Assembly: GCA_026874595.1 (NCBI GenBank)
Contig: CM049318.1
Location: forward strand, 3,163,741-3,227,740
Reading direction: 5' to 3'
DNA: 64,000 bases
Source: Sipunculus nudus
Lineage: Eukaryota > Annelida > Sipuncula > Golfingiida > Sipunculidae
Positions 1 to 13,700 of the stretch are shown here, in pieces. A program made the position numbers and the translations under genes. A model generated the notes under the pieces. That model had not been told where the DNA came from, made no database searches, and saw nothing but the letters and a program-made list of their open reading frames with translations. The stretch's first letter is position 1; every line of letters starts with the position of its first letter.

Positions 1-620
1 GTGAAGAAATATGGACCGATATTGGATGCAATATTAAAGATACTTGTTGACATACCTGGTATAATAAAGCCTGCTATTCAACTACCCTTTCTATGGAACT
101 TGTGTTATATCTGGCTCACGATGCGTACATATTAATGCACTCAAGTTTATTCCTGTCAAGAAAAGTTCTTATACTGCACATGTGGCGGATGAATGAGCTT
201 GTTTATTGAAACTGATAGTAAACACAGCAATGTTGACATACGAGAAAACCTTGTAGCCTAATGAAGTTAAATTAGTTGCTTTTGTGCGATCTTTCAAGTT
301 CACTAATTGCAGCACGCCCTCTGCAATGATCTGATTCGTTTGATTTGCCGCAAGATGTCATATTAGAATATGTATGGATTATTATGGTGGGCCGCCACCT
401 GCATTTTCTGGCTTATATTCATAGAAGGTTATAGGGATTTTATTTAGTGAATTGACGTCAGTTATCGGGGAGGCCCCTTTAAACATACTTGAAATATAGC
501 GTTTTCTCCTTAACATTATATTGTATCTTCAAAAACATCGATCGGGGGGGCCGCTTATACGTCCTTTAGCCTTGGGTGATTTAAGCCATTGGGCGGGCAA
601 AAAGTTTCTGTTGTCCTGAA
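1..620. other. Non-coding, no gene seen
   Basis: No supported coding exon. The stretch at about 120-260 resembles 17980-18110 and 27505-27620 (shared AAGTTCTTA-type and GTAAACA-type blocks), so it is probably an old dispersed repeat. Confidence 0.4.
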
Positions 621-625
621 TAGCA

Positions 626-800
626 AGGTGTCCGCCCCGAAACGGGTTCTTTAAAGAGAAAAAAACGCTCGGTCGACCCAATAAATGTCCGTTAGGCGAG
701 GTGTCCGCCCCAGAGGGGTTCATAAAAGAGACAAAACGCTCGGTCGGCCCCCCCAAAAAAAATGTCTGTCAGGTGAGGTATCCGTCTTAGAGGGGGGTCC
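626..800. repeat. Short tandem repeat, about 73-77 bp unit, 2-3 copies
   Basis: The block AGGTGTCCGCCCC recurs at 626 and 699, and a degenerate version (AGGTATCCGTCTT) at 776. Between them AAACGCTCGGTCG and ATGTCCGTTAGGCG-like segments also recur in order. It is GC-richer than its surroundings. The minus-strand open frame across it follows from the repeat and is not taken as a gene. Confidence 0.7.
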
Positions 801-939
801 GCAGCCCGGGGTTTCATTGTTTCACTTTCACCGGGCGTGATAAGAGCCAATATTATAAATATAACGCGCACGCCACCTGGTAGCCGTACCGCGCGATTTC
901 ACAAGTAATGATTTTATTGATTGTTATTTTATTATTATT

Positions 940-944
<5 letters not shown>

Positions 945-1006
<62 letters not shown>

Positions 1007-1012
1007 GGTCAG
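945..1012. repeat. (AT)n microsatellite
   Basis: Uninterrupted AT dinucleotides. The short tyrosine/isoleucine open frame across it is an artefact. Confidence 0.97.
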
Positions 1013-3240
1013 TTAACACAGTATGTTGGATTTCCCACAAGTCCTCTGCCCTTTACACATTCAGACCTTCGTGTCACATGGCGGACCCAGTGGTAGAAGA
1101 TGGAAACAGAGCAATTGAATAAACAGCACAATTTTATTAAATGGCCCGACACAGTGAGTGGACATCTCCATTTGGTGCCGGTCCACAATGCGATTATAAG
1201 GCTGTATTCATATCCACAGAGTAGTAGCAGCGGGCGCGGCAGCAGCCGGACATGAATCAATAGCACCCGGGTTTCGGCTATTCCAGACAGCCTGGCGCTC
1301 TCTCGGCAGCAGAAAATATCTCTATCAAATACAGCCAGTGATTCAGCTTTTATTGCTGCTGCAGAATGACAGCGTGTCTTCCTCAGATCACAAACAGTCA
1401 GATAGCGGTGCTGCCATCTAGCGGGCACAGTGTAAACTGTATCACCATCCATCACCTCGTTTTTGTTGTTTGAACCTCCATCCTGTTTTGTTCATCCTTT
1501 CGTGCCCTGTCCTCGTGAAATGTTTGACGTCTGTTTTTGCGACATATTCGCTCGTTGTGGGGGTGGTGATATCATGCTTTTTATGGACAGTCAATGGGCC
1601 AACATTCAGCTCATTTTTATCGCTTGTATTTTAAAGTCCAAATGTTAATTTCACTGCGATTTGACAATTTTTACAACTCGTGCTATTCTCGTTTCGTCGA
1701 AAAGCTATGTCACTTAACCCCACAATGCAATTCTCTCTTCCTGATTCACTAAGGAGACGGGACATATCCATACAACTACCGTGAAACTGGTGTAATAACA
1801 CCACCTGATGATGGGACCGGCTGAATTTGGCCTTTATTCAGGTCAGTTATAGCCAATGCGAATGCTTTCGATTCGCTCAAGGGTGGTGTTAACAGACAAG
1901 TGCCAATATGATGCGATTTTCTTCGGACTGAAGAACACCAAGGTTAATGAGCCATTGTTATTTTACGCCACTCCCTTATATTATCTTTATTTTTTCGTAG
2001 TATATTGAAGTGTCATGATCTGGATGGTGTAGTTCTAACACAGCCGACACAGTTCCACCAATCGGCAACATAAACATATTTTTAATTAATCATTGAACAC
2101 ATTCTATGAGATACTGTGATGTCGTTATAATTAAATTGTCTCCCCCGGCACCCAGTACATCATATTAAAAATTCGATAAAGTCTTGTCACAACCTTTTGC
2201 ATTTGAGTTTTTCCAACAAGGAAGGCCATGGTGTCTCTGAAATATGAGCTCTATGAACTGTTCGGGATTTTTTTCTGTCCTTCCCATAATTTCGCGCGGT
2301 GTAACGGAATTAATTCGCTCGAAAATGTTACTCATACACTTTTTTGTTGGAGGTGATTGCCTCCATTTTTAAGACAAGTTTAACTAAGTCAAGCTAATGA
2401 ACATCTGCAGATTTCCATTGCGATAACGGAATACGCTACAGGCCAGTTTCATACGCTTCCTCTCTTTTTATATCATGGTGTTAACCAGGCCCGATGACTA
2501 CTACACCTGCGGTTCCTGTGTGTGAAGTCATCCTTCACCAGAGGTAGTTTCTACTCAAAACGAACAAATTCATCTTGGGGATTGTGGGGATGGCCGGGAC
2601 TACTTGTTTCAACAGTCAAACATAACAATTTTATAAAATTTGGAAAAAACAAATTCTTCTAGGACATTTGAACAGACTACATTGCCTTGTTCATTACTTT
2701 AATACCTTCGCCGCTGGTGTATGTACAAGCCCGGTGCATTGTTTGGCTTGGATTTCATTGACCAAAAGCCCTAACCAAAAGAGTCGAATTGTTGTGGGTC
2801 CGATTCTGCGCATCGTTTAATGGTCAATTCAAACCAGCGAGGCCACAAGTTAATTGGTAACAATTAGAGAGGCCACCATAATTTTTATAGGCTTAGAGTA
2901 GCCAGAACATTGTATGATTATTATTGTCGACAGTTACTTGAAAGTAATTAAGAAATCATATGATTGGTTGAGATTGACAGGACCATAATGCGCGGGGGCC
3001 AGTCATTCCCAACCTGAGCACCAGGTGGCGTGGTGGTCTAACTGTGTGATAGTTCAAGCTTTTCTCATCAAAGTCCTTCTAAATTGATGTCACACGGAAT
3101 CCTGGCACCGTATGACAATTAAAAAGGAACTATTTGTTTCGAGAACAGATCCTCGGCGCCCCTGACTCACGAGGTTGGTGTCGCAGGATAAAACGAACTC
3201 CCTGCATATTTTCCTGTTGCAAAATAAAATGTATTTATCC
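1013..3240. other. Non-coding; one dispersed repeat
   Basis: No supported exon. Positions about 2715-2830 match 7540-7640 in order (CCCTAACCA, then GTCCGATTCTGCGCA), which marks two copies of a dispersed repeat. A 148-codon minus-strand open frame at 1009-1455 has no recognisable domain and is not called. Confidence 0.4.
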
Positions 3241-4600
<1,360 letters not shown>

Positions 4601-4601
4601 G

Positions 4602-5260
4602 TCAGAGAGAGTTGTTTATTTTATTTGTAAGATCCATGCTGTACTTAAGAGAGAGTTGTTTATTTTATTTGTAAGATCCATGCTGTACTTAAGAGAGAGT
4701 TGTTTATTTTATTTGTAAGATCAATGCTGTACTTAAGAGAGAGTTGTTTATTTTATTTGTAAGATCCATGCTGTACTTAAGAGAGAGTTGTTTATTTTAT
4801 TTGTAAGATCCATGCTGTACTTAAGAGAGAGTTGTTTATTTTATTTGTAAGATCCATGCTGTACTTAAGAGAGAGTTGTTTATTTTATTTGTAAGATCCA
4901 TGCTGTACTTAAGAGACAGTAATTCAGTTATGTTTATTCGTCCTGTACATAAGAGAGAAAGTAATACAGTTTTTTTTTCAGAATCGTGCTGTACATGAGA
5001 GAGAGTGTACTTCAGTTTTATTTATACGATTCATGCCATACGTAAGAGGGAGTGATTCAGTTTTGTTTATAAGATATGTGCTTCACGTGAGAGAGCGTAC
5101 TTCAGTTTTATTTATAAGATTCATGCTGTACGTAAGAGAGTAATTCAGTTTTATTTATTAGATTCGTGCTGTACACGAGAGAGCATACTTCAGTTTTAGT
5201 TATAAGATCCTTGCTCTACGTGACAGTGCGTACTTAAGTTTTGTTTGTAAGATTTGGTGC
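4602..5260. repeat. 44-bp minisatellite with decayed right half
   Basis: Seven nearly perfect 44-bp units run from about 4602 to 4910; GTTGTTTATT recurs at 4611, 4655, 4699 and 4743, and onward. Each unit contains TTTGTAAGATC. From 4915 to about 5260 the units decay into related copies of similar length (CTGTACGTAAGAGAG, TTCAGTTTTATTTATA). The array stops about 35 bp before the splice acceptor of the first recognised Ig-gene exon. Confidence 0.9.
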
Positions 5261-5295
5261 TATGATTAAGAGCTTTGCTTGTATTTTATTTTCAG

Positions 5296-5586
5296 ACGGT
5301 GTATTAAGTAAGGGTATGGTGAAGACTAAACCAAAGAACTTAAAGGTCAAAGAAGAAGACGATAAAGTGATCAAGCTTCCGTGTGCTTTTGATACTAAGG
5401 AACCCTATCAATATGTATATAACCCCCTGACGTGGCAGAAGATTGTCGGGGATGAAGAATTTACCATGAACAACGGCATCGTGGTGAATGAACCATTCGA
5501 TGGATCAGGCCGCTACTCTGTGGAAATGAAGAAAAGGACACTGAAAAACTCAATGGAGGAAACAAATTTTTTCCTCAAGATCAGGA
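5296..5586 (+). CDS. Ig gene exon a: first part of Ig domain 1
   Basis: The acceptor follows a T-rich tract (TTTTATTTTCAG) and the donor is A|GTAAGC. The exon begins with two bases of a split codon, so a coding exon ending in phase 1 should lie upstream. It carries the B-strand Cys and C-strand Trp of Ig1. An in-frame ATG at 5262 would add only a short, weakly hydrophobic leader by read-through of the intron and is not preferred. Confidence 0.85.
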
Positions 5587-8500
5587 GTAAGCTTTTTATA
5601 TTTCTATTCTTCTGATGAATTGTTGATGATTTAAACAGCTATAATTTTGAAAAGATCCCTTAGTTCTTGGCATCTGTGAAAATTTAACCTGCTGTTATTT
5701 TGAAAGGATTCCTTAGTTGTTGGCATCTCTGAAAATTTAAACCACTGCAATTTTGAAACGATCCCTTAGGTTTTGCAATCTCTGAAAATTTAACCTGTTG
5801 TAATTTTGTTACGATCCCTAAGGCCACAAAACAGTGGCTCTGAGGATTCAAGGATCCTGGTTACTAGAGGGAAATAATCAGGGGCAAAATGATGGCTATT
5901 CTTTCACACTATCAGTTCAGTTTTGCTTTATACAAAAGTTTCCCAGTAAAACCAACACAGTAGACAATCTCAGTACGTCACATACGGCTGTTAAACACCT
6001 TGTTATAACTCTGCGTGTTGGTAAACACAGTCCACGTGTGTCTGTTTATCATGACCGGAGGCCCCATTTTGAGCAGCAACATACGAAGTTTAGCCAACAG
6101 GAACATGTAGTACATTTTTTGGGCCCAGTCAGTCAGAGCATCTCCTAATTGACACGTGTTTTGTTCTAGCGATACACGCGCTGTTTATGTTGACAACTGT
6201 GATCGCGCCCGGTGCACTGTTTTTAACAATTGTTTACAGGAGTAAGCAAAAGATTTCAGGCAGTTAAAAATTTATTTTAAAGGGAAGAAGCTAGTTTACG
6301 TATTGATTCAGCATGCTTCATAGGTGATTGGGCCAAGTTATGGACCATTTTCTTTTGCAAGTGAGAAACAGGTTCTCGGTTATATTGTGATGTGCGCTCT
6401 TTCCTACAATTCCTTGAATAAATTCTTAAAGGAGTGGAACATGAATTTATTTTTAACGTGCATATGCACCAGTTCAAGAACTGAAGAGATGTTTTCTCTG
6501 TACTATTTCTCTGCTTGTAAATTAAAAAAGGCATCCCGCTCGCATCATATTTAGTCTGTTGAACAAATAACGTTTTAATGTGCGGCCATAGTTGCTGAAG
6601 TGTGGGTTTTTTTTCAGACTACTATAATTTTGTAAGGACCCCTTCCTTCTTGATGTCTCCAACACCATATCTAAAAAATTTAAAAGAAATCGATAAATTA
6701 ACAAAGTTCATGCAAATGCGCCTATTTCAAATGCTCGTTCTTTTCTTAGAAAGCTTAATGGCTCTTTTTAAACTGACTAATTGCATGTCATAGTATAACC
6801 TCAACTAATCTTGGACTTGAATCATAAAGTAATGTGAATTATCTGATTTTCTCTTTAATTCTGCAAGAATTTTAATGATTTGTCTGAAAAGTTCTCCAAA
6901 CATTTGTGGATGTCACGACAACGTCATATAGACGGAGGGCCAACAGTTACTCCCCTATTCCCTCCGCTAGTGATTTTATTAAGTGATAATTTTTGTATTC
7001 ATAAACTCTCAAACTCGGTGTATTTCATGATAACTTTGGTTGTATAATGCTGAATTTATGCGGAAACAACAACTTCATTATACATTCAAAATGGACAAAA
7101 ATTCCCCGATGGTCGCCTGGCAGACAACCGGATTCTGAAAGTACACACCTTCAAGTATACAAAAATAGTCATAACATGTTTAATGTCGCTTGTGTGGCAG
7201 AGCATGTGGGACATTCATGGGTTCTGCCATCTCGCGGCAGATTATGCAACTAAATCAACTGTCTACCTTCAGCAGGTGAATTCCAGTGATGCCAGCAGTT
7301 GTTATGGCCTTTCGTTGCATTTCACCGCTATTGGTCATTCATGATTGGTGCAATTAATTTAGTCCTGGAGCTAGACGAAGCTGGGCATCTGTTTGTTCTT
7401 TTTACCTATTTTTCTTGCTGATGAAGAAATCCAAGGTGCACTCTGAGACATTGGACTGAACCGGTAGTAGGAGCGCTCAGGTATTAATCATTGAGCTGAC
7501 GTGGGTGCTGCTGCCCTGTTGGTTCATCTGAATTCTAGGTGAATTAAGAAGCCCGTGCATTGTGAGAAGAATATTCCGATGCTCACAAACCCTAACCAGC
7601 AGAGCTGTACTCTTGTGAGTCCGATTCTGCGCAGGATGTTCTGGACTGGTCAAAGGGGCGAGACGACTATAGGCTGCGTTTAGAAGGCGTTTGGTTAATT
7701 TTGTGTTTTGACTTAAGTGGTATGTACAGAATTATAGCATAAATAAGCTTTAACAGCTTTGTCATTTTTAAATACCTCCCGCCACCGGGCTGCATATTTT
7801 AAAACACCCCTATCTATCCACATCGACGTAGCCTGGGAGCTGCCTGTGCACGGTTTCTGCCAAGTCAGCAGTGCAGCTCGGACGCCATGTTCTCCTCCGC
7901 CATCTTCAGCTTGTTTTTGATATGGCCACAGATGTGTAATACAGACGTATAATTACGTTTCTCAGCTGAATGTATCTATTTTATAAGATCTGTGTCGTGC
8001 CGGTTTTATGTGGCCATATTTTAGTAATCTTCATTTATCGATAGTGGTCCGCAAGTTACAAAAATTGTCATAGTTCGAAAGGTCCCCGAGCGTGGAGCAT
8101 GGACGAATAAAACCTCCCTATTTCACGTTTTCGCCCCATATTGCCAGTTATATTCCTGCATAAAGGCTGTACATTTGTGAATATTTCTTTATGACGTTCC
8201 TGGAAAACTTTTATTTTCAAACTAGAGACGACGTTGACACAGCATTAGGGAAACTTGAGAATATGTGAAAAAATGTGCAGTAGTCAAGTGGCCGGTTTAA
8301 CAAGAGGATATAAAAATGAGAGGAAGCGTGTGATACTGCCCTGCACTGTCACGCGGTCCCGCAGCTGGAATGGAATTCTGCAGATGTATACATATACTCT
8401 GAGTTAAGCTAGCATTAAAGATTGGAGGTGAATAAAAAGACGATCCGAGTCCGGATGCAATTACGAGTCCAAGCCTCTCGAGTGAGTCGAGACATAGTCC

Positions 8501-10690
8501 GAGTCTATGGGGTTCGAGTACGAGTCTTTTGGAATTCGAATCCAAGTCAGAGTCCGAGTCAAAACTATGTAAAACTGCACTTTATAATAGGAAAAGAGGT
8601 CATCATGTGCATTTTTTGTCAAATTACACTAGATTTCAATATCTAAAACACATTTTATTCCTAATGCAGATATTGCGTTTGGAATATAGTGTAAAATTAT
8701 TTTTGTAATACTTTGTCATAAGTTCACACGTATAAGTCTTTATGGCTAGTATTCAATTTGAAAGTCGGGCCTTAAATGACAGAGTTTTAGTTTTCTCCTG
8801 ATGGAGCAGGCCTGATTTTTCGAGTCCTGGCCTCCGAGTCCGAGTCCGAGTCCTAGAGAATCGAGTACAAGTCCGAGTCCCTGAAAAGTGGAATCGAGTC
8901 CGGACTCGAGTCCAAGTCCGGGCTTGAGTCCTACATATGTGACTGTTGTGAATGTAGGTTAACTTTCTGTGACACAATTGCATTTTCAGATGTGAGTCTT
9001 GAGGACAACGGCGTGTACCTGTGTAAGATAAAGGATGCGAAGGGTAACATGCTTGGTAGTGTGAAACACAACATCACTGTCATCGGTAAGTTGTTAAACC
9101 CGTCGAGTCTCTATAGGGCCCGTGGTCGGCTTATTGTTCGCGACTGTTTCAAATTCGCGATTTTCGGGAAATTATATAAAAAATAAAATCGTCGTAAAAA
9201 AGACGCCAAATCTACACATTTCATAAACTGTGTCTGTGGTTTAGCAAAGTAGAAGTTTGATATTATTTATATTAACAGATATTTTATGTTATTCATAAGT
9301 TAAAGATTGATATTATGAATGATATGAGAACATTTACATTATCTTCAAATAATGAACACCATACGATACACACTGTTTCCATCCTAGATAATAAAGATCG
9401 TTGCAAGCATATTTAAATAATTCAGACATTTAAGAATACACACCCTGTGTGGTCTAATTTCTCGCGAGATGGCGAAAATAGAAAGCTCGCGAAACACTGA
9501 AAAGATGGAGATCGGGAGATTTTGACCTGGTGAATGTGACGCCAACCATAGAATAACAAACTGTATAACTGCGAGGTTTGAACATGACCTGCTTCCAGAA
9601 TCTTAAACTCTTAATGTAACACGGGAGACAAGCCAAAGTTTATTCTGTTATCCTCATGACGAGTAAAGCTGTGTTTACCGGGCGCGTGGTAAGCGGTATG
9701 CGAAAGATATTTTTATTTTCATTTTAATTATTTTACTGAAATATTTCATAATCTCCTTTCAAACCAGAAGAGACCAGGCAACAAACAACATACATGTATA
9801 TATAATCTAAATATACCTTTGACAGCCGCTAGGCTCGGGGACGTAAATAATTTAGCCTGATTGCATGAAATCTCATGCAAATGTTTATATCATTCAAGTT
9901 TCCTTGTTGCTGCACTGTATTTATATAATTTCTTGAGCTAATTAACCATAAACATTTATATATTGCTTCTGTACAATCAGTTCTGTAGTTTTGATTGATG
10001 AACTTTTTTGGCGTGATAATGTAAGCAATGTTTTGCTGGGAGTTGCTACGCCAAGTTTATTGTTTTTGTATATTAATCTATTATAATTTGACGCTGATTT
10101 AAGTTTTTGTTATCTGTACACAGTTCCTATTAATGGATCCCTGCAGTTCTACAGCAACAACACAACAGTCAGTGACAAAAACGGTCTGACCTTCACCTTC
10201 AAGCACGGCCAACCGGCATCGATTGGCTGCAGAGCCGAAGGCAGTCATCCGGCACCTAAGATCCGCATTACTAAGTGAGTATATCAACATATACGGCATC
10301 TAATATCCACATTACTATGTGAATAAATCAATATATCCGGAACCTAAAATCCATAAAACTAATTAAGTATATCAATATTTACGGAACCCAATATCCATAT
10401 TACTAAGTGAGTATGTCAATATATCCGTAACCTAAAATCCGCATTACTAAGTGTGTAAATCAATATATACGGCACCTAATATCCACATTACTATGTGACA
10501 ATGTCAATATATCCATCCCCTAAGATCCGCATTACTATGTGTGTATATCAACATATAAGGCAACTAATATCCACATTACTATTATGTAAATCAATATATC
10601 CGGCACCTAAGATTCTCATTACTAAGTGAATGTATCAATATAGCTGACACCTAAGATTCATATTTCTAAGTATGGCACCATTGCCGTCAC

Positions 10691-10738
<48 letters not shown>

Positions 10739-13700
10739 GTTGAAGGAATAACATGGATATTACGGGTACCTTCGACACGACGGTCACCACTGACAGGTCA
10801 GGGAGTACACCGCTGCAGCGAATCACTTTCCAAAAGGAAGTCAAGAACTTAGTGTTCAAAGGGCTGAAGTCAGAACATGGTCACGTGATCAAGTGTGTGA
10901 GCACTGTCGGCGACCTCGAGGAATATGAACACACATCTTCTGCAAAAATAGACGTACAGTGTGAGTGTATACAACGAACCTTGTACGTTCCTAACACTGT
11001 GTACACGCTACATCGTAGTTCTAACAGTGTTTATCATGGCCGGGCTTGCAGTGCGTAGACACAGGGCGATTTTTTTTTCGGCTTATAATACTACATATTG
11101 GAACTTTTATTCTATCAATTTATGAATATGGAATGGATAAAAATATAAAAGGATAATATTAGTATATTTACTTATGCGAAGACATACTACGCCCATTGAT
11201 GTACATATGCAGACGTATGACCATGGGCTTTATTAATGTAAACATACAAACATAATAATAATAGAATTTTAAAAGAAAAAATCTTATTCTCAAGTAGACA
11301 AAAAGCGGCTTTAAATAAGGTTTTTTTTTAATCCAAAGCTATATGTATTTTAATCAATATAATTCGATTCACAGATAAACCAGATTTCGAGTGCGCAACT
11401 GAAAAGGATGAGGACGGTCACTCTGTAGTTTGTACCGTGATGGCTAACCCTCCAGTGAACCCGAATGACGTCAAGTGGGAGAGGGAGGCGGGAGACGGCG
11501 AGAACGCCACAGCCGACAAGGAACTCAGGGGAAATCATACCGATTACTTCACAAACTTCACGGTACACACACGTACACACCCTCACACACAGAATGAGAG
11601 AGAGAGAGAGAGAGAGAGGTGGGGGGGGGGGGGGGTGGGCGAGAACGTCACAGCTAGGCAACACCAAACTCAGGGGGAATCATACCGACTACCTCACAAA
11701 CTTCACGGTACACAAACGTACACACCCTCACACACAGAATGACAGAGAGAGAGAGTGTGTGTGTGTGTGGGGGGGGGGGGGATGGAGAGAGCAAGGTGGG
11801 GGGGGGGGGGGGGGAGGCGAGAACGTCACAGCTAGCCAATACCAAACTCAGGGGGAATTATACCGACTACCTCACAAACTTCACGGTACACAAACGTACA
11901 CACCCTCACACACAGAATGACAGAGAGAGAGAGTGTGTGTGTGTGGGGGGGGGGGATGGAGAGAGCAAGGTGGGGGGGGGGGGGGAGGCGAGAACGTCAC
12001 AGCTAGCCAATACTAAACTCAGGGGGAATCATACCAATTACTTCACAAACTTCACGGTACACACACGTACACATGCACACACGCATATAAACACAGAATG
12101 AGAGAGAGAATATACATATAACGTCTTAAACTAAACGGACAAACACCCACCTCGAAGACGTGTTGACACATGAGGAATACACAAATGAGAATTTATTACG
12201 CGACTGAGTGGGCATTTATACTGGGCTTATGAACCTGAATTCAGTCGTGATACAAGCCATGGTTAGGGAATGTACTGAAAAGGTCTTCCATCCCGTTGCA
12301 TTGATATCATGGTAAACAGGTGTTGTTATAAAGTATATAAAAAAGCTAACGATTGACCTGGTTTATGTCAAGTGACAGCGTACTGGTTGGCCATGCGGCC
12401 TTGTCATAAATGACGAACATATCTGGATCGCCATAGAGCTTTACAGTGCGGTCCACGTTGAAGGATATAAAGGCAATCTGATTCAAGTAAACTGGTCGAA
12501 GACTCTCAAATGTCAGACGACCGAAATTTCGCTACTCAGATTGATGCAACTTAGATGATACAAATGACTAGGACGACTTTAATCCACCTATCGGGAATAT
12601 GAGAAACTAAAGTGAAGAAAGAAGAAAGTATTAACAGATCTCAATATTCTTTTGGATTTAAATCCATATTTTAAAAAAATTAAGTTACCTTTAAAACTTT
12701 TTCAACAAAGTGGTGCTTATAACATTGCTTCTTTAACGCATTAACTTTCTCTTTTTTTTCTACGGCAGACGACAGATGAGGGTCACGTGAGGGCCGAGTT
12801 CATCGTGAAGAACGCGTCTGACCCGCTTTACCACGTGTTGACCATCAAAGCCGGAAACCAGCTCGGGGATAACGAGAAGAGAGTGTCACTAGGTAAGATT
12901 TACCTTGTGTAAATGGTACCCTCTGTTCGTTTTATACCCCGGGTATAATTTATCCTAAGCTAGAATATACCCCGGGGTATACTAGTACACTGGCCCTAGC
13001 AGTTTTACACCCTCTTGGACCAGTTTATACTCCTCAAGGGTATATTTTAAAGTGCATTTGAATTATTTGATTTGTACATTCCTAAAATTTAAAGTTTTAA
13101 AATGATTAAATAATTGAATTTCATCGATCAGTCAACGTGTATACGTATGGATATGTGAGCCCCTATTCCACGAATTTCTTACGTTGAATAACGTCTCACA
13201 TCCACTCAAAAGGAGATGCAGTGACAAGTATATCCGCATCGGTCGCCCAGATCACATCTTCGTTTTTGGGCGTTTTCTACATGTTACTTCCGACTAGGGG
13301 CTTAATTAGTTTAACAGTTTATCTAAAAAGGTGGCGTTTTAAATAAAAATTTGATAACTTAAACGATTTATAAAGGTACAGCCAATAAAAAGAACAAGGG
13401 ATATAATGAAATATTCCTTTGGAATACCATATATTTTTATACTGTTTCTGTCACTTTTAAGATTTTAACTTTGTTCCATTATTCGGGGTGGCAGCACTTA
13501 CATCGCGTGCCTGTTCTTAAGGCAATACTTTGCTTTTAAAATTACTCTAGTTGATATCGTATTGGGCAAAGTATATATAAATTGGTGGTCAGACAGTTTA
13601 CGAAGATGTTAAAACGTCCCAGGATGCAGTAGCAAATCTGGAAGTAAATCGCAGTATTAAAATTTGCAGTTTGAGGGACTTTAGTTTTTTCAAGTTGCTT

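Noticed and set aside
1009-1455. 148-codon minus-strand open frame
   Set aside because: No recognisable domain, no splice context, and it runs into the (AT)n edge. Length alone is weak evidence in 64 kb.
3033-3062. Possible tRNA-derived SINE (TGGTCTAACTG A box and GTTCAAGCT B-like box)
   Set aside because: The spacing of about 20 bp between the boxes is too short for a polymerase III internal promoter, and no second copy was seen.
5262-5295. ATG upstream of Ig exon a as the start codon
   Set aside because: It would need read-through of a strong acceptor and gives only a short, weakly hydrophobic leader.
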